64,000 nucleotides of DNA from Burkholderia lata (GTDB lineage: Bacteria; Pseudomonadota; Gammaproteobacteria; Burkholderiales; Burkholderiaceae). The stretch covers positions 682,001 through 746,000 of the forward strand of contig NZ_CABVQK010000002.1 of assembly GCF_902499335.1 (NCBI RefSeq). The letters are read 5' to 3'. The translations under genes were made by a program, and so were the position numbers. Below are positions 47,952-59,240 of this stretch, piece after piece (position 1 is the stretch's first letter; the number at the start of each line of letters is the position of its first letter). A model generated the notes under the pieces. The model searched no databases. It was not told the origin of the DNA and worked only from the letters and a program-made list of their open reading frames with translations.

Positions 47952-48884
47952 TCAGGCCGCCGTGACGACGAGCCGCTCCGGCGCCAGTACGCCGCTCGCC
48001 TTGCGAGCCACGCCCAGCAGCCGGGTTGCGTCATAGACGCGCACGCGCTCGCCGTCGGCCGCGTCGATCGGGTCGAGCGCCGACAGCGGCAGACGCTGGC
48101 CGTGCAGGAACCGCTTCGCGCTGGTTTCATCGAGACGAACCAGCGGAAACGTCGACAGCAACGCGTCGACCGGCTGGAGCCACGCATCGCGCGACGCTTC
48201 GTCGGCATCGGACAGCGCATCGAGCGTCACCGCATGCTCGAGCGTCAGCGCACCGACGCCCGTGCGACGCAGCATCGTCAGATGCGCACCACAACCGAGC
48301 AGCTCGCCGATATCCTCCGCCAGCGTGCGCACGTACGTACCCTTGGTGCAGGTCACGCGAAACGTCACGTCAGGCAGGTTGCACGCGAGCAGGTCGAGTG
48401 CGAGGATCGTCACGTTGCGGCCCTCACGCTCGACGGTCTGCCCCGCGCGCGCATATTCGTACAGCGGCTTGCCGTCGCGCTTGAGCGCCGAATACATCGG
48501 CGGCACCTGCACGATCTCGCCGGTAAAGCGCACGAGCGCGGCTTCCACCGCCGCGCGGTCGCATTCCACGGGCCGCGTGTCGATCACCTCGCCTTCCGCG
48601 TCGCCGGTGGCCGTACGCTGGCCGAGACGCATCGTCGCTTCGTAGGTCTTGTCCGCTTCAAGCAGATCCTGCGAGAACTTCGTCGCCTCGCCGAAGCACA
48701 GCGGCAGCAGGCCCGAAGCCAGCGGATCGAGCGTGCCGGTGTGACCGGCTTTCTTCGCGAGCAGCAGGCGCTTCGCGCGAATCAGCGCGTCGTTGCTCGA
48801 CAGGCCGACCGGCTTGTCGAGCAGGAGGACGCCGTCCAGCACGCGCCGGGGTACGCGCGGACGTTGGGGTGCTGCAGTCGTCAT
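47952..48884 (-). CDS. truB: tRNA pseudouridine-55 synthase
   Basis: A 310-aa enzyme that makes pseudouridine 55 in tRNA. The catalytic Asp is in GHTGTLDPLASG (Asp53), with the later VTCTKGTYVRTLAEDIG motif also clear. The C-terminal PUA-like region is present. The start at 48884 follows a short upstream region shared with rbfA (13-bp gap), so it is co-transcribed with rbfA. Confidence 0.95.
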   Translation of the reverse strand: MTTAAPQRPRVPRRVLDGVLLLDKPVGLSSNDALIRAKRLLLAKKAGHTGTLDPLASGLLPLCFGEATKFSQDLLEADKTYEATMRLGQRTATGDAEGEVIDTRPVECDRAAVEAALVRFTGEIVQVPPMYSALKRDGKPLYEYARAGQTVEREGRNVTILALDLLACNLPDVTFRVTCTKGTYVRTLAEDIGELLGCGAHLTMLRRTGVGALTLEHAVTLDALSDADEASRDAWLQPVDALLSTFPLVRLDETSAKRFLHGQRLPLSALDPIDAADGERVRVYDATRLLGVARKASGVLAPERLVVTAA

Positions 48885-48897
48885 AGGCCGGTCGAGC

Positions 48898-49296
48898 TCA
48901 GTCGTCCTTGGTGGCCGCGTCGGCCTCGTCGTCGTCCTTGGCACGCGTCGAGTTCGCTTCCTTGATCAGGCGCGACATTTCCACGGCCTTCTCGATCGTC
49001 TGGTCGTAGTGGAAATGCAGCGTCGGCACCGTATGAATGTGCAGGCGCTTGAACAGCAGGTTGTGCAAGTGACCCGACGCGTGGTTCAGCGCTTCCTGCG
49101 TCTTGGCCGGATCGCCGGTCAACGCGGTGAAGTAGACCTTCGCGTGTGCGTAATCCGGCGTGAGTTCCACGCTCTGGATGGTCACGATGCCGATGCGCGG
49201 ATCCTTGACCTCGCGCATGATGAGTTCGGACAGATCGCGCTGAATCTGGTCAGCGATCTGCACGTTACGATTGGGGGAAGTACGTTTCCTGGACAT
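48898..49296 (-). CDS. rbfA: Ribosome-binding factor A
   Basis: A 132-aa KH-type 30S maturation and cold-adaptation factor. Core [26 protein letters not shown] is diagnostic, with a C-terminal acidic/Lys tail ([13 protein letters not shown]). It lies between infB and truB as in many proteobacteria. Confidence 0.94.
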   Translation of the reverse strand: MSRKRTSPNRNVQIADQIQRDLSELIMREVKDPRIGIVTIQSVELTPDYAHAKVYFTALTGDPAKTQEALNHASGHLHNLLFKRLHIHTVPTLHFHYDQTIEKAVEMSRLIKEANSTRAKDDDEADAATKDD

Positions 49297-49355
49297 GATC
49301 GATCCGTGATCCGTTTATCAGGATAAAGCGGCGGCCAGTGTTGGCACGCCACCAT

Positions 49356-49393
49356 GAAAATGGGCGGGACAGGCCCAAGCCTGCCCCGCCCAT
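49356..49393 (-). terminator. Terminator-like hairpin between infB and rbfA
   Basis: On the minus strand a 15-bp stem (ATGGGCGGGGCAGGC with its G-U-containing complement) and 4-base loop is followed by TTTTC. It could partially stop infB transcription before rbfA-truB. Confidence 0.65.
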
Positions 49394-49410
49394 GAGCCGA
49401 TGCGCGAGGG

Positions 49411-52350
49411 TTACAGCGTACGCGCGACTTCGGTCACTTCGAAGACTTCGAACTGGTCGCCTTCGATGACGTCGTTGAAGTTCTTCACCGACATACCGCA
49501 CTCGAAGCCTTGCTTCACTTCCTTCACGTCGTCCTTGAAGCGCTTCAGCGATTCGAGTTCGCCCGTGAAGATCACGACGTTGTTGCGCAGCACGCGAACC
49601 GACGACGAGCGCTTGACGATACCGTCCGTGACCATACAGCCTGCAACCGTGCCGACCTTCGGCACCTTGAAGACCTGGCGCACCTCGACCATGCCGGTGA
49701 TGACTTCGCGCTTCTCCGGCGCGAGCATGCCCGACATTGCCGCCTTCACCTCATCCACTGCGTCATAGATGATGTTGTAGTAGCGGATGTCGATGCCGTT
49801 CGACTCGGCCAGCTTGCGTGCCTGTGCATCCGCACGCGTGTTGAAGCCGATGATGACCGCCTTCGATGCCGTTGCGAGGTTGACGTCGTTTTCGCTGATG
49901 CCACCCACCGCGCTGTGCACGATCTGCACGCGCACTTCGTCGGTCGACAGCTTGAGCAGCGACTGCACGAGTGCTTCCTGCGAGCCCTGCACGTCCGCCT
50001 TGATGATGAGCGGCAGGTTCTGCACTTCGCCTTCGCCCATCTGCTCGAGCATGCTTTCCAGCTTCGCGGCCTGCTGCTTCGCAAGCTTGACGTCGCGGAA
50101 CTTGCCCTGACGGAACAGCGCGATTTCACGCGCCTTGCGCTCGTCCGGCAGCACGATCACTTCTTCGCCCGCACCCGGCACTTCCGACAGACCCTGGATT
50201 TCGACCGGGATCGACGGGCCGGCTTCCTTCGTCGGCTTGCCGTTCTCGTCGAGCATCGCACGCACGCGGCCGTAGGCCGTACCCGCCAGCACGATGTCGC
50301 CGCGGTTCAGCGTACCGGACTGCACGAGGATCGTCGCGACCGGGCCCTTGCCCTTGTCGAGCTTCGCTTCGATCACGATACCCTTGGCCGGCGCTTCGAC
50401 CGGTGCCTTCAGTTCCAGCACTTCGGCTTGCAGCAGCACGTTCTCGAGCAGATCGTCGATACCTGCGCCCGTCTTGGCCGACACTGCCACGAACGGCGAA
50501 TCGCCACCGTATTCTTCCGGCACGACGCTTTCCGCGACCAGCTCCTGCTTGACGCGATCGGGGTTCGCATCCGGCTTGTCGATCTTGTTGATCGCGACGA
50601 CGATCGGCACGCCACCCGCCTTCGCGTGGGCGATTGCTTCCTTCGTCTGCGGCATCACGCCGTCGTCGGCCGCCACCACCAGCACCACGATGTCGGTCGC
50701 CTTCGCGCCGCGTGCACGCATTGCCGTGAACGCTTCGTGACCCGGCGTATCGAGGAACGTGATGACGCCACGCGGCGTGTCGACGTGATACGCGCCGATG
50801 TGCTGCGTAATGCCGCCCGCTTCGCCCGCGGCAACCTTAGCGCGGCGGATGTGGTCGAGCAGCGAGGTCTTGCCGTGGTCGACGTGACCCATCACCGTGA
50901 CGACCGGCGGACGCGGCAGTTGCTCTGCGTCGGTAGCGGTTTCGCCTACGACGAGCAACGCTTCCGGATCGTCCAGCTTCGCGGCAACCGCGCGATGGCC
51001 CAGTTCCTCGACGATGATCATCGCCGTTTCCTGGTCCAGCACCTGGTTGATCGTGACCATCTGGCCCATCTTCATCATCACCTTGATGACTTCGGAGGCC
51101 TTGATCGACATCTTGTGCGCGAGATCGGCAACCGAAACGGTTTCCGGCACGTGCACTTCACGGACGATCGGCTCGGTCGGCGCCTGGAACGACGATGCGC
51201 TGTCCTGGTGACGGCCGCGACCCTTCGGGCCGCCGCGCCAGCCGCGGTCGACACCGCCACTCGAATCGCCGCGCGTCTTGATGCCGCGACGCTTCGCTGC
51301 GTCGTCCTGCCAGCCGCTCTTGCCTGCGCCCGGCTTCTTGTTGCGGTCGCCCGCGCCTGCCGGTGCCTGCGTCGTTGCCGGTGCTGCACCGCCAGCCGGC
51401 TTCTTCACCGCCGGACGCGCCTGCGCGCCTTCCGGCTTCGCCGGCTTGTGCAGCGTGCCCTTCGCTTCGGCCGGCTTCGGCGGCTCGACCGGCTTCGGCG
51501 GCTCGACTGCCTTGACCACGGCCTTGCGCGGCGTGTTCATCATTTCGCGAATCGCACGCGCTTCGGCTTCTGCCGCCGCACGGCGCTTGCTGATCTCTTC
51601 CTGCTCGGCGCGCGCCTTGTCCGCCGCCTCGCGGGCAGCGTCTTCAGCCTTCTTCGCCGCTTCGCGCTGTGCCGCACGTTCGGCGGCTGCGCGTGCTTCG
51701 TCCTGCGCGGACTGTGCAGTCGCCGCTTCCTGTTCGGAAGCAGCAGCCTGCTGTGCGGCCGCCTGCTGCTGCGCGGCTGCCTGCTGCTGCGCCGCAGCAG
51801 CTTCGGCCACGGCACGCTTCGCCGCTGCCTCTTCCTCGGCGCGACGGCGCTCGGCTTCAGCCGCTTCCTCGCGGGCACGGCGCTCCGATTCCTCGCGCTC
51901 GAGGCGTTCCTGACGCTCGCGCAGTTCCTGCGCCTGCTTCTCGAGCAGCTCGGCCTCGCGGCGCGCTTCTTCTTCGCGACGCTTCAGTTCTGCATCGTCG
52001 TCCGCTTCGGCGACCTGCGCCTGACCCTGTTCCGCACCCTCGCTCACGTCGTCGCGCTTGACGAACGTACGCTTCTTGCGGACCTCGACCTGAATGGTGC
52101 GAGCCTTGCCCGTCGCGTCAGATTGCTTGATCTCCGACGTATGCTTGCGGGTCAGCGTGATCTTGCGCTTGTCGCCGTCGGTTGCGCCGTGCGACTTGCG
52201 CAAATGATCGAGCAGACGCGCCTTGTCCGTTTCGGACAGCGCATCGTCTTCACTCGCTTTCTGGACGCCCGCTGCCTGCAGCTGTTCGAGCAGCACACCA
52301 GCAGGCATTTTCAGTTCCGCGGCAAATTGGGCTACGTTGTTACTCGCCAT
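49411..52350 (-). CDS. infB: Translation initiation factor IF-2
   Basis: A 979-aa GTPase that places initiator tRNA on the ribosome. N-terminal IF2_N domain ([19 protein letters not shown]), a long Ala/Glu/Arg-rich charged linker (about 120-330), the G domain with GHVDHGKTS near residue 486 and NKIDKP, then domains II-IV ending [11 protein letters not shown]. Length is on the long side of typical IF-2 because of the linker. It is in the rimP-nusA-infB operon. Confidence 0.97.
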   Translation of the reverse strand: MASNNVAQFAAELKMPAGVLLEQLQAAGVQKASEDDALSETDKARLLDHLRKSHGATDGDKRKITLTRKHTSEIKQSDATGKARTIQVEVRKKRTFVKRDDVSEGAEQGQAQVAEADDDAELKRREEEARREAELLEKQAQELRERQERLEREESERRAREEAAEAERRRAEEEAAAKRAVAEAAAAQQQAAAQQQAAAQQAAASEQEAATAQSAQDEARAAAERAAQREAAKKAEDAAREAADKARAEQEEISKRRAAAEAEARAIREMMNTPRKAVVKAVEPPKPVEPPKPAEAKGTLHKPAKPEGAQARPAVKKPAGGAAPATTQAPAGAGDRNKKPGAGKSGWQDDAAKRRGIKTRGDSSGGVDRGWRGGPKGRGRHQDSASSFQAPTEPIVREVHVPETVSVADLAHKMSIKASEVIKVMMKMGQMVTINQVLDQETAMIIVEELGHRAVAAKLDDPEALLVVGETATDAEQLPRPPVVTVMGHVDHGKTSLLDHIRRAKVAAGEAGGITQHIGAYHVDTPRGVITFLDTPGHEAFTAMRARGAKATDIVVLVVAADDGVMPQTKEAIAHAKAGGVPIVVAINKIDKPDANPDRVKQELVAESVVPEEYGGDSPFVAVSAKTGAGIDDLLENVLLQAEVLELKAPVEAPAKGIVIEAKLDKGKGPVATILVQSGTLNRGDIVLAGTAYGRVRAMLDENGKPTKEAGPSIPVEIQGLSEVPGAGEEVIVLPDERKAREIALFRQGKFRDVKLAKQQAAKLESMLEQMGEGEVQNLPLIIKADVQGSQEALVQSLLKLSTDEVRVQIVHSAVGGISENDVNLATASKAVIIGFNTRADAQARKLAESNGIDIRYYNIIYDAVDEVKAAMSGMLAPEKREVITGMVEVRQVFKVPKVGTVAGCMVTDGIVKRSSSVRVLRNNVVIFTGELESLKRFKDDVKEVKQGFECGMSVKNFNDVIEGDQFEVFEVTEVARTL

Positions 52351-52441
52351 TCATTCCTCTTAGTGCAAGGACCGATTCCTTGCGGTTAGCATCGGGTCAG
52401 GCCATACGGCCGCCATCAAATCAGTGCGCCATGGTCATTTC

Positions 52442-53917
52442 TCACTGGAACCAATGTTCACGTGCTTTCATGATCAACGCCTTAGCGGCATCCTCTTCCA
52501 TCCCGGTCATGTCGACCAGTTCGTCCACAGCCAGCTCGGCGAGATCGTCGCGCGTGGCTACACCGTGTTCGGCCAGCTTCGCGAGCAGCTCCGGCGTCAT
52601 GCCGTCGAGGCTCTTGAGATCCAGCGCTGCGTTCTCGACCTTTTCTTCGTTCGCGATCGCCATCGTCAACAGTGCGTCGCGTGCGCGGTTGCGCAGTTCG
52701 TGCACGGTGTCCTCGTCGAACGCTTCGATTTCGAGCATTTCGTTGAGCGGCACGTACGCGATTTCTTCGAGGCTCGTGAAGCCTTCGTCGATCAGGATGT
52801 CGGCAACTTCTTCGTCGACGTCGAGACGCGCCATGAACAGCGCACGCAGCCGGTCGCGCTCTTCACCCTGCTTCAGGGCGGATTCGTCCGGCGTCATGAT
52901 GTTGATCTGCCAGCCGGTCAGTTCGCCGGCAAGGCGAACGTTCTGACCACTGCGGCCGATCGCGACAGCCAGCTCGTTCTCGTCGACGACGACGTCCATC
53001 GAGTGCTTTTCTTCATCGACGACAATCGACTGAACAGCTGCCGGCGCGAGCGCGCCGATCACGAACTGGGCGGGATCCTCCGACCATAGCACGATGTCGA
53101 TGTTTTCGCCACCGAGCTCGTTGCGCACGGCCTGCACGCGGGAACCGCGGATGCCGACGCAGGTGCCGATCGGATCGATCCGCTTGTCGTACGCGATGAC
53201 GCCGATCTTCGCGCGCACGCCCGGGTCGCGGGCAGCCGCCTTGATCTCGAGCAGGCCCTGCTCGATTTCCGGCACTTCCATCTCGAACAGCTTCATCAGG
53301 AATTCGGGCGCCGTACGCGACAGCTCGATCTGCGGGCCGCGCGCGGTACGGTCGACCTTCGCGATGTACGCACGCACGCGGTCGCCCACGCGCAGGTTTT
53401 CCTTCGGGATCAGCTGATCGCGGCGCAGCAGCGCCTCGACACGGCCCGATTCAACGATGAAGTTGCCCTTGTCGAGGCGCTTCACCGTACCCGTCATGAT
53501 CTTTTCACCACGCTCGAGGTAGTCGTTCAGGATCTGCTCGCGCTCCGCGTCGCGCACCTTCTGCAGGATCACCTGCTTCGCGGCCTGCGCGCCAATGCGA
53601 CCGAATTCGATCGACGGAACGGGTTCCTCGACATACTCGCCGACTTCGACGTCGGCATTCTGTTCACGTGCCTCGAACAGCAGGATCTCGCGATCCGGCT
53701 CCTGCAAGCCTGCCTCGTCGGGCACGACGAGCCAGCGACGGAAGGTTTCGTGCTCGCCGCTTTCGCGATCGATATGGACGCGGATTTCGGCGCCTTCGTC
53801 GAACAGCTTCTTGGAAGCGGACGCGAGCGCAGCCTCGAGGGCGCCCAGCACCACATCCTTGTCGACGTTTTTCTCGCGCGCCAGCGCATCCACCAGCATC
53901 AACACTTCGCGACTCAT
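52442..53917 (-). CDS. nusA: Transcription termination/antitermination protein NusA
   Basis: A 491-aa RNA-polymerase-binding factor. N-terminal domain ([31 protein letters not shown]), S1 domain (around 135-200), two KH domains with GVRAKIGV and [15 protein letters not shown] GxxG loops, and two C-terminal acidic repeats. Length matches E. coli NusA. It starts exactly at the end of rimP (1-base overlap), so it is translationally linked. Confidence 0.97.
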   Translation of the reverse strand: MSREVLMLVDALAREKNVDKDVVLGALEAALASASKKLFDEGAEIRVHIDRESGEHETFRRWLVVPDEAGLQEPDREILLFEAREQNADVEVGEYVEEPVPSIEFGRIGAQAAKQVILQKVRDAEREQILNDYLERGEKIMTGTVKRLDKGNFIVESGRVEALLRRDQLIPKENLRVGDRVRAYIAKVDRTARGPQIELSRTAPEFLMKLFEMEVPEIEQGLLEIKAAARDPGVRAKIGVIAYDKRIDPIGTCVGIRGSRVQAVRNELGGENIDIVLWSEDPAQFVIGALAPAAVQSIVVDEEKHSMDVVVDENELAVAIGRSGQNVRLAGELTGWQINIMTPDESALKQGEERDRLRALFMARLDVDEEVADILIDEGFTSLEEIAYVPLNEMLEIEAFDEDTVHELRNRARDALLTMAIANEEKVENAALDLKSLDGMTPELLAKLAEHGVATRDDLAELAVDELVDMTGMEEDAAKALIMKAREHWFQ

Positions 53918-54375
53918 TATTTGCGGCTCCTAAAGTCAACTTGCGGAATCAGGCGGGCTTTGTCGATATCGGCCAGCGTGAAATCCAGCATGGCCGCCTC
54001 GCCCTTCTTCCTCTCAAATTCCAAACCGATCGTTTCGCCATTCGGCGCGTGCAGAATGCCCCGGTACGTCTTGCGCCCGTCCAGCGGCTTTTTCAAGGTC
54101 ACGGAAACTTCGCTGCCGGCGAAGCGCTCGAAGTCGGCCAGCTTCTTCAACGGGCGGTCGAGCCCCGGGGACGAGACTTCGAGCCGTTCGTAATCGATGT
54201 TTTCGACCGTCAAGACGTGCTGGAGCTGACGCGTGACCTTTTCGCAATCTTCGAGCGAGATGCCGGCAGGCTGATCGATGTAGATGCAAAGCATGCCGCG
54301 CCCGGTGCGCTCGAGATCCACCAGCTCGTAGCCGAGCCCGGTGACCGTGGTTTCTATCAGTTCCGTCAGTTGCAC
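53917..54375 (-). CDS. rimP: Ribosome maturation factor RimP
   Basis: A 152-aa 30S assembly factor. N-terminal part [22 protein letters not shown] and [19 protein letters not shown] are typical. First protein gene of the rimP-nusA-infB operon, whose leader has a terminator about 100 bp upstream of this gene. Confidence 0.95.
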   Translation of the reverse strand: MQLTELIETTVTGLGYELVDLERTGRGMLCIYIDQPAGISLEDCEKVTRQLQHVLTVENIDYERLEVSSPGLDRPLKKLADFERFAGSEVSVTLKKPLDGRKTYRGILHAPNGETIGLEFERKKGEAAMLDFTLADIDKARLIPQVDFRSRK

Positions 54376-54477
54376 TGTGTCCTCTCAGGTGTTCGCGCCC
54401 GCCGCTCGCGATTCACCCGCGGGCGCGCGCCTTAGCCGGCGCAGGAAGCGCTACCCGAGATGCCTAACCGTTTCAGC

Positions 54478-54502
54478 AAAAAAAAATGGGCGGAACGCCC
54501 AT
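54478..54502 (-). terminator. Intrinsic terminator in the rimP-nusA-infB leader (attenuator)
   Basis: On the minus strand ATGGGCG-TTC-CGCCCAT is followed by T8. It lies about 55-75 bases after the predicted start site and about 100 bp before rimP, so most transcripts could stop here unless read-through is allowed. Confidence 0.85.
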
Positions 54503-54562
54503 CTTCTTACTGGTGGTCGCACCTGAGCCGCACATTGAATCCGTACGCCCAGCGACTCCGCG

Positions 54563-54591
54563 ATTATAGCGATTTTTGGCGCAAACGCCAA
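54563..54591 (-). promoter_or_regulatory. Sigma70 promoter of the rimP-nusA-infB operon
   Basis: Minus-strand -35 TTGGCG (54591-54586) and -10 TATAAT (54568-54563) with 17-bp spacing. Predicted start near 54556. Confidence 0.75.
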
Positions 54592-54804
54592 GCCAGCCGG
54601 TAAAAGCAGCGTGTCGCCTGCCTTTACGGGCTCAAAAATGCGAAATCGGGCTGCTCGATCGACCGGCGCCATCGTGGCGCGCCGGAGATCGGTTATGTCG
54701 GCGGCCATGCAGCGCCGCGTGACATATATACAGTCGAAAGCAATAAACGCAATGCCTTGCGCCGACAAGGCCAGCCGGCAGCCTTGCGCCGCGCGTCCGA
54801 ATGC

Positions 54805-56580
54805 TCAGCGGCTACGCGTGCGGCTGCGCTGCGGACGTTGGCCGCCGCGCGGGCCGCCGCCATTGCCGGCGCCCTCGGCACGATTGCCGTTCGGGTTGCG
54901 ATTACCGCCCTTGCTGCCGCCGCGCTTGGGGCCCGCGCTGTCGCGCTTGGGGCCTGCGCCATACGACGCGCGGTTGCCGTCGACATCGCCACGGCCACCG
55001 CCGGCGCGATTGCCATCGCGTCCACCGCCGCCCGCACGGTTGCCATCTCGGCCGCCGCCAGCGCGATTGCCGTAACCCGACGGCGCGACCGGCAGGCTGC
55101 CGTAGCCGCTCAGACCCGGCAGGCCTGGCCCGCCGCGGCGACCACCGCCGCGACGCGGCTGATCCAGTTGCCCGTGCGCAGTCAGCACCGGCTCACGGCC
55201 GATGAAGCCCATCGACGTCTGCATCGGATCCGGCTGGCGACGCTCGGCCTGATCGGCACCACCGCGCTTGCCTTTCTCCTCGGACGGCGCCTTCAGGCCG
55301 ACGGTCGCCATCAGCTTGCGCACCTGCGTGTCGTCGAGCTCCTCCCAGCGGCCGCGCTTCAGACCGCGCGGCAGCGGAATCGGGCCGTGACGCGTACGGA
55401 TCAGGCGGCTCACCATCAGGCCGACCGCCTCGAACATCCGGCGCACCTCACGGTTGCGGCCTTCGGCCAGCGCGACGTGATACCAGTGATTCGTACCCTC
55501 GCCGCCGCCATCGCGGATGCGCAGGAAGTTCGCCGGGCCGTCATCGAGCTCGACGCCGTGCAGCAGCTTCTGCCGCATGCCTTCGGCCAGCTCGCCGACG
55601 ACGCGCACCGCGTACTCGCGCTCGACGCTGTAGCGCGGGTGCATGAAGCGGTTTGCGAGGTCACCCGAAGTCGTCAGCATCAGCAGACCTTCGGTATTGA
55701 AGTCGAGACGGCCCACCGCGAGCCATTTCGCCGTCTTCATCGGCGGCAGGCGGTCGAACACCGACGGACGGCCTTCCGGATCCGCGTGGCTGACGATCTC
55801 GCCGGTCGGCTTGTGGTACAGCAGCACGCGCGGCGGCTTGTTCGGCAGCTTGCGCTTGACCGGCTTGCCGTTGATCCGCACCTGGTCGGTCGGCATGATG
55901 CGCTGGCCGATGTGCGCGGGCTCGCCGTTCACCGACACGCGGCCGGCGACGATCAGCTCTTCCATTTCGCGGCGCGAGCCCATGCCTGCTTCCGCCAGCA
56001 CCTTGTGAAGCTTCGGCGCGTCGTCGTCCGGCGACAGCACGCGCTTGTTCGTCGGCTGGCTGCGGCCGCGGCGCAGCATCGGCGCACGCACGCCGCTACC
56101 GCCCGCGGAGTTGTCCGCGTCGAATGCCGGCGACGTCACGTAGGCGAACAGCTCGTCCTGGGACGCCTCGCCTTCCACCTTCGGCGCACTGCTTTCAGCC
56201 TTCGATGCACCGCCGCGACGGCCCTGGCCGCCTTGGCCACCCTGACCGCCCTGGGCCTTGGCCGCGCCTTCGCGCTTGGCGGCCGGCTTGCGAGCGCCCT
56301 TGGCTGCACCTTCCTTGCGCGGCGCACGCGCCGGCTGCTGCGCTTCCGTGGCTTCGGCCGGCTGCGCGTCATCGCCTTCGCCGCCCTGCGGCTCGCCTTC
56401 GGCGCCCTTCGACTTGGCCGCCGCGCGACGCCGCGCGATCAGGCTGCGCGGGCCTCGCCGCAAACCGCGGCGGGGACGCTCGTCGCCACCCTCGGCCGAA
56501 GCGCCTTGCTCCGGCGCATCGTCGGCACGCGCTGCCTGCACGGCAGGCGCGGACGATTCAATATCGTGGATATCTGTCAA
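54805..56580 (-). CDS. rluB: RluB-type 23S rRNA pseudouridine synthase with disordered extensions
   Basis: A 591-aa pseudouridine synthase, roughly twice the usual RluB length. The core (about 190-450) has an S4 domain ([21 protein letters not shown]) and catalytic [14 protein letters not shown] (Asp near 291). Residues 1-190 are an Ala/Lys/Glu/Gly-rich extension, and the last ~120 residues are Gly/Arg/Asn-rich ([16 protein letters not shown]), probably RNA-binding. It modifies 23S rRNA near helix 80 or 89-type sites by family. It follows scpB in the same direction. Confidence 0.9.
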   Translation of the reverse strand: MTDIHDIESSAPAVQAARADDAPEQGASAEGGDERPRRGLRRGPRSLIARRRAAAKSKGAEGEPQGGEGDDAQPAEATEAQQPARAPRKEGAAKGARKPAAKREGAAKAQGGQGGQGGQGRRGGASKAESSAPKVEGEASQDELFAYVTSPAFDADNSAGGSGVRAPMLRRGRSQPTNKRVLSPDDDAPKLHKVLAEAGMGSRREMEELIVAGRVSVNGEPAHIGQRIMPTDQVRINGKPVKRKLPNKPPRVLLYHKPTGEIVSHADPEGRPSVFDRLPPMKTAKWLAVGRLDFNTEGLLMLTTSGDLANRFMHPRYSVEREYAVRVVGELAEGMRQKLLHGVELDDGPANFLRIRDGGGEGTNHWYHVALAEGRNREVRRMFEAVGLMVSRLIRTRHGPIPLPRGLKRGRWEELDDTQVRKLMATVGLKAPSEEKGKRGGADQAERRQPDPMQTSMGFIGREPVLTAHGQLDQPRRGGGRRGGPGLPGLSGYGSLPVAPSGYGNRAGGGRDGNRAGGGGRDGNRAGGGRGDVDGNRASYGAGPKRDSAGPKRGGSKGGNRNPNGNRAEGAGNGGGPRGGQRPQRSRTRSR

Positions 56581-56640
56581 AACAACCTCAAAATGTCAGG
56601 TCTCGCGCCCGGCGCGGGCGCGGCAAGAAGTTGGCCGCGA

Positions 56641-57672
56641 TCAGGCGCGACGCTGTTCGGGTTCTGCTTCGTCGTCCGGCAGCGCGTCGGCACCGATGGG
56701 TGCACTGGCGCTTCGTACGGCGTCGGCGAGACTGTCGGACGTGTCGTCCAGCATCTCGTCGTCCGCGGGACGGGAACGGGAGGCGTCGGCCTGGCCAGCC
56801 TCGCCGGGCATGTCGCCGGCCGCTTCCGCTCCGTCTCCGGCAACCGCTTCGGCAGCCGGCTTGCGATCTTCCTCGCTCCAATCCGCGCGCAGCGGCTCGG
56901 GCTGCACACCGGCCGGCACTGCTTCGGCGCCAGCCTGTTCCATTTGTTCCGCGTGTCCGCGATCAGCCTCGAGCGTATCGCGACTCGGGATTTCCTGCGT
57001 CGACACGACATCCGCCGCGGAATCTTCCGGCAATTCCGCCGATTGACCGGCGGACGCCTCATCCGATTGCGGCGCGTCGCCCGCTGCGTCATCCGAAACC
57101 GGCACGCCCTCGTCGAAATCCATTGCCTGCTGCGCCAGCAGCGCAGCCTCGATGTTCGCGGCCGGCTCCTCGAGCGCAGGCAGATCGTCGAGCGCCTTCA
57201 GACCGAGGTCGTCGAGGAACTGCTTGGTCGTCGCATACAGCGCCGGGCGTCCCGGCACGTCGCGATGACCGATCACTTCGATCCAGCCGCGATCCTCGAG
57301 TTGCTTGACCACCTGCGTATTGACCGTCACACCGCGAATCTCTTCGATGTCGCCGCGCGTGACCGGCTGCCGGTACGCGATGATCGCGAGCGTTTCGAGC
57401 ACCGCTCGCGAATACTTCGGCGGCTTCTCGGGATGCAGGCGATCCAGATAGTGACGCATCGCCGGCTTGCTCTGGAAGCGCCATCCGGTCGCCAGCGCCA
57501 CCAGTTCGACGCCGCGGCCGGACCAATCCTGTTTCAGATCTTCGAGCAACGTGCGGACCGTGTCAGCCGACACGCCGTCGGCAAAGAGCTTGCGCAAATC
57601 GCCGAGCTTCAGCGGTTCCTGCGCGCAGATCAAAGCAGTCTCGAGGACGATCTTCGCCTCTTGGGTATTCAT
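56641..57672 (-). CDS. scpB: Segregation and condensation protein B with acidic tail
   Basis: A 343-aa SMC-complex subunit. Residues 1-190 are the two winged-helix domains ([66 protein letters not shown]). The last ~150 residues are a disordered Asp/Glu/Ala-rich tail unusual in length. It precedes the rluB-type gene by 60 bp, as often seen. Confidence 0.93.
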   Translation of the reverse strand: MNTQEAKIVLETALICAQEPLKLGDLRKLFADGVSADTVRTLLEDLKQDWSGRGVELVALATGWRFQSKPAMRHYLDRLHPEKPPKYSRAVLETLAIIAYRQPVTRGDIEEIRGVTVNTQVVKQLEDRGWIEVIGHRDVPGRPALYATTKQFLDDLGLKALDDLPALEEPAANIEAALLAQQAMDFDEGVPVSDDAAGDAPQSDEASAGQSAELPEDSAADVVSTQEIPSRDTLEADRGHAEQMEQAGAEAVPAGVQPEPLRADWSEEDRKPAAEAVAGDGAEAAGDMPGEAGQADASRSRPADDEMLDDTSDSLADAVRSASAPIGADALPDDEAEPEQRRA

Positions 57673-57944
57673 GCAGCTAGGCCAGACCCTGTGGTCAAAC
57701 GAACCGGATCAACAAACAGACGAAAGGAACGGAAGACGCGCTCGCCCGATTCTGATCGGTCATATTGATGGGAGCACGAACCGGGGGCGGCGAACCAACT
57801 TCAGGCCAGGCCCAAACCGGACGGAACAGCACGGCTCAACGACGGAACCGCGTGACTGAGCGCCATATTACGCAAAATTGCCCGGTGCGTAAAGATGAGC
57901 CGAACGGGCTGCCGCCAGCGCACCGAATCCGCTCCGGCCCCGCT

Positions 57945-59159
57945 TCAGCGGACAGCTGCGCCACGCGCGAGGAACCGGCGCAGCCGCTCGACGCCCGCGT
58001 CTAGTCGCGCCGGATCGCATGCGTAGCACCAACGCACGAACCCTTCCCCCTCCGGGCCGAAAGCACGCCCGGGCGCAAGGCCGAGCCCCGCATCGCGCAC
58101 CAGCGCCTTGCAGAACGCCAGACTGTCTGCCGCGCCCGGCAGGCGCAGGAACACGTACATCGCGCCCGGTGGAGGCGGCACCACCTCGACGCCCGGCAGG
58201 GTCCGCAACGCGGCAACCAGGTGATCGCGCGCGTCGCGCAGCGACGCGACGAACGACCGCACGAACGGCTCGCCATCACGCAGCGCGACCTCACCCGCGG
58301 CCTGCACGAAGCCCGGCGCACACGACGTGTTGTATTCGACGAGCTTCGACAGATCGCCCATCACCGCTGCCGGCGCGATGAGCCATCCCAGACGCCAGCC
58401 CGTCATCGCCCATGCCTTGGAAAACGAATTCACGACGACGACCCGCTCGTCGCGCGACGCGATGTCGAGGAACGACGGCGCGCCGCCCGCGCCGTCCGTG
58501 TCGAAAGCGAGCCGCTCGTACACCTCATCGGCAACCAGCCAGATGCCGTGGCGGCGGCAATGGGCGAGCACGGCTTGCTGGTCGTCGCGCGACATCGTCC
58601 AGCCGGTCGGATTGTTCGGCGAATTGATCAGCAGCATCCGCGTATCGGGCGTCAGCGCCGCGAGCAGCCGCCCGACATCGAGCTGCCAGCCCGCATCGCC
58701 ATAGCCAAGCGGCACGCATTCGACCTGCGCGCCAAGGATCTTTGGAATCTCGACAAGATTCGGCCACAGCGGCGTGACCGCGACGACGCGCTCGCCCGGA
58801 CCGACCAGCATCTGGGCGGCGAGCATCAGCGCGCTCACGCCCGAACTCGTCACGGCCACCGTGTCAGCCGCCGTCGCGCCGTGGCGGGCGCCGACGTAGG
58901 CCGCGATCGCGTCGCGCAGCGGCTCGGTACCGAGGTTGTGCGTGTAGAAGGTTGCGCCATCGCGCAGCGCCGCCGCAGCGGCGTCGCGGATGAAGTCCGG
59001 CGTCACGCGATCGGATTCGCCGAACCAGAACGGCAGCATGTCCGGCACGCCAAAGCCTGCGTTGGCTACTTCCCGGATCAGCGACGGACGCAACGCGTGC
59101 ACCGCGTCGCGTGCCGCCGGCGCGCCGGTCACCGGAAGAGAATCTGCGGAATGCGCCAT
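57945..59159 (-). CDS. PLP-dependent aminotransferase (class I/II)
   Basis: A 404-aa aminotransferase. Cofactor and substrate motifs include TSSGVSALMLAAQ, LLINSPNNPTGW and the PLP lysine in SFSKAWAMTGWRLGW (about Lys248). It resembles aspartate/aromatic-type enzymes of fold type I; the amino donor is not clear. Start at 59159 avoids a low-similarity extension. It follows the LysR gene by 81 bp in the same direction and may be controlled by it. Confidence 0.88.
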   Translation of the reverse strand: MAHSADSLPVTGAPAARDAVHALRPSLIREVANAGFGVPDMLPFWFGESDRVTPDFIRDAAAAALRDGATFYTHNLGTEPLRDAIAAYVGARHGATAADTVAVTSSGVSALMLAAQMLVGPGERVVAVTPLWPNLVEIPKILGAQVECVPLGYGDAGWQLDVGRLLAALTPDTRMLLINSPNNPTGWTMSRDDQQAVLAHCRRHGIWLVADEVYERLAFDTDGAGGAPSFLDIASRDERVVVVNSFSKAWAMTGWRLGWLIAPAAVMGDLSKLVEYNTSCAPGFVQAAGEVALRDGEPFVRSFVASLRDARDHLVAALRTLPGVEVVPPPPGAMYVFLRLPGAADSLAFCKALVRDAGLGLAPGRAFGPEGEGFVRWCYACDPARLDAGVERLRRFLARGAAVR

Positions 59160-59240
59160 CGAGAACCACCATCGAGGACCACGATCCGCGTAGTGTACCG
59201 GCCCGCAAGCCGGACCGGCGCGCATCAGCGTCGATGCGCG

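Larger units (their letters stand above)
54376..54804. other. 429-bp region upstream of rimP: promoter, leader and attenuator
   Basis: No credible gene or tRNA. On the minus strand it holds a sigma70 promoter (54591-54563), a ~75-base leader and an intrinsic terminator (54502-54478), then ~100 bp to rimP. A 105-codon open frame here (54451-54768) overlaps the promoter and is not accepted. The stretch 54600-54804, downstream of the RluB gene, shows no clear terminator. Confidence 0.8.

Noticed and set aside
49510..52389. 959-codon open frame antisense to infB
   Set aside because: Shadow of IF-2; Cys/Arg/Leu-rich and without domain signatures.
54480..54570. Possible tRNA in the rimP leader, as in the E. 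coli metY-rimP operon
   Set aside because: No acceptor stem, T-loop or anticodon arm can be drawn; the sequence resolves to a promoter, leader and terminator.
54451..54768. 105-codon minus-strand open frame upstream of rimP
   Set aside because: It overlaps the promoter and attenuator of the rimP operon and has no ribosome site or similarity.
54757..57768. 1003-codon open frame antisense to the RluB and ScpB genes
   Set aside because: Spans two well-recognised genes and their gap; composition is shadow-like.
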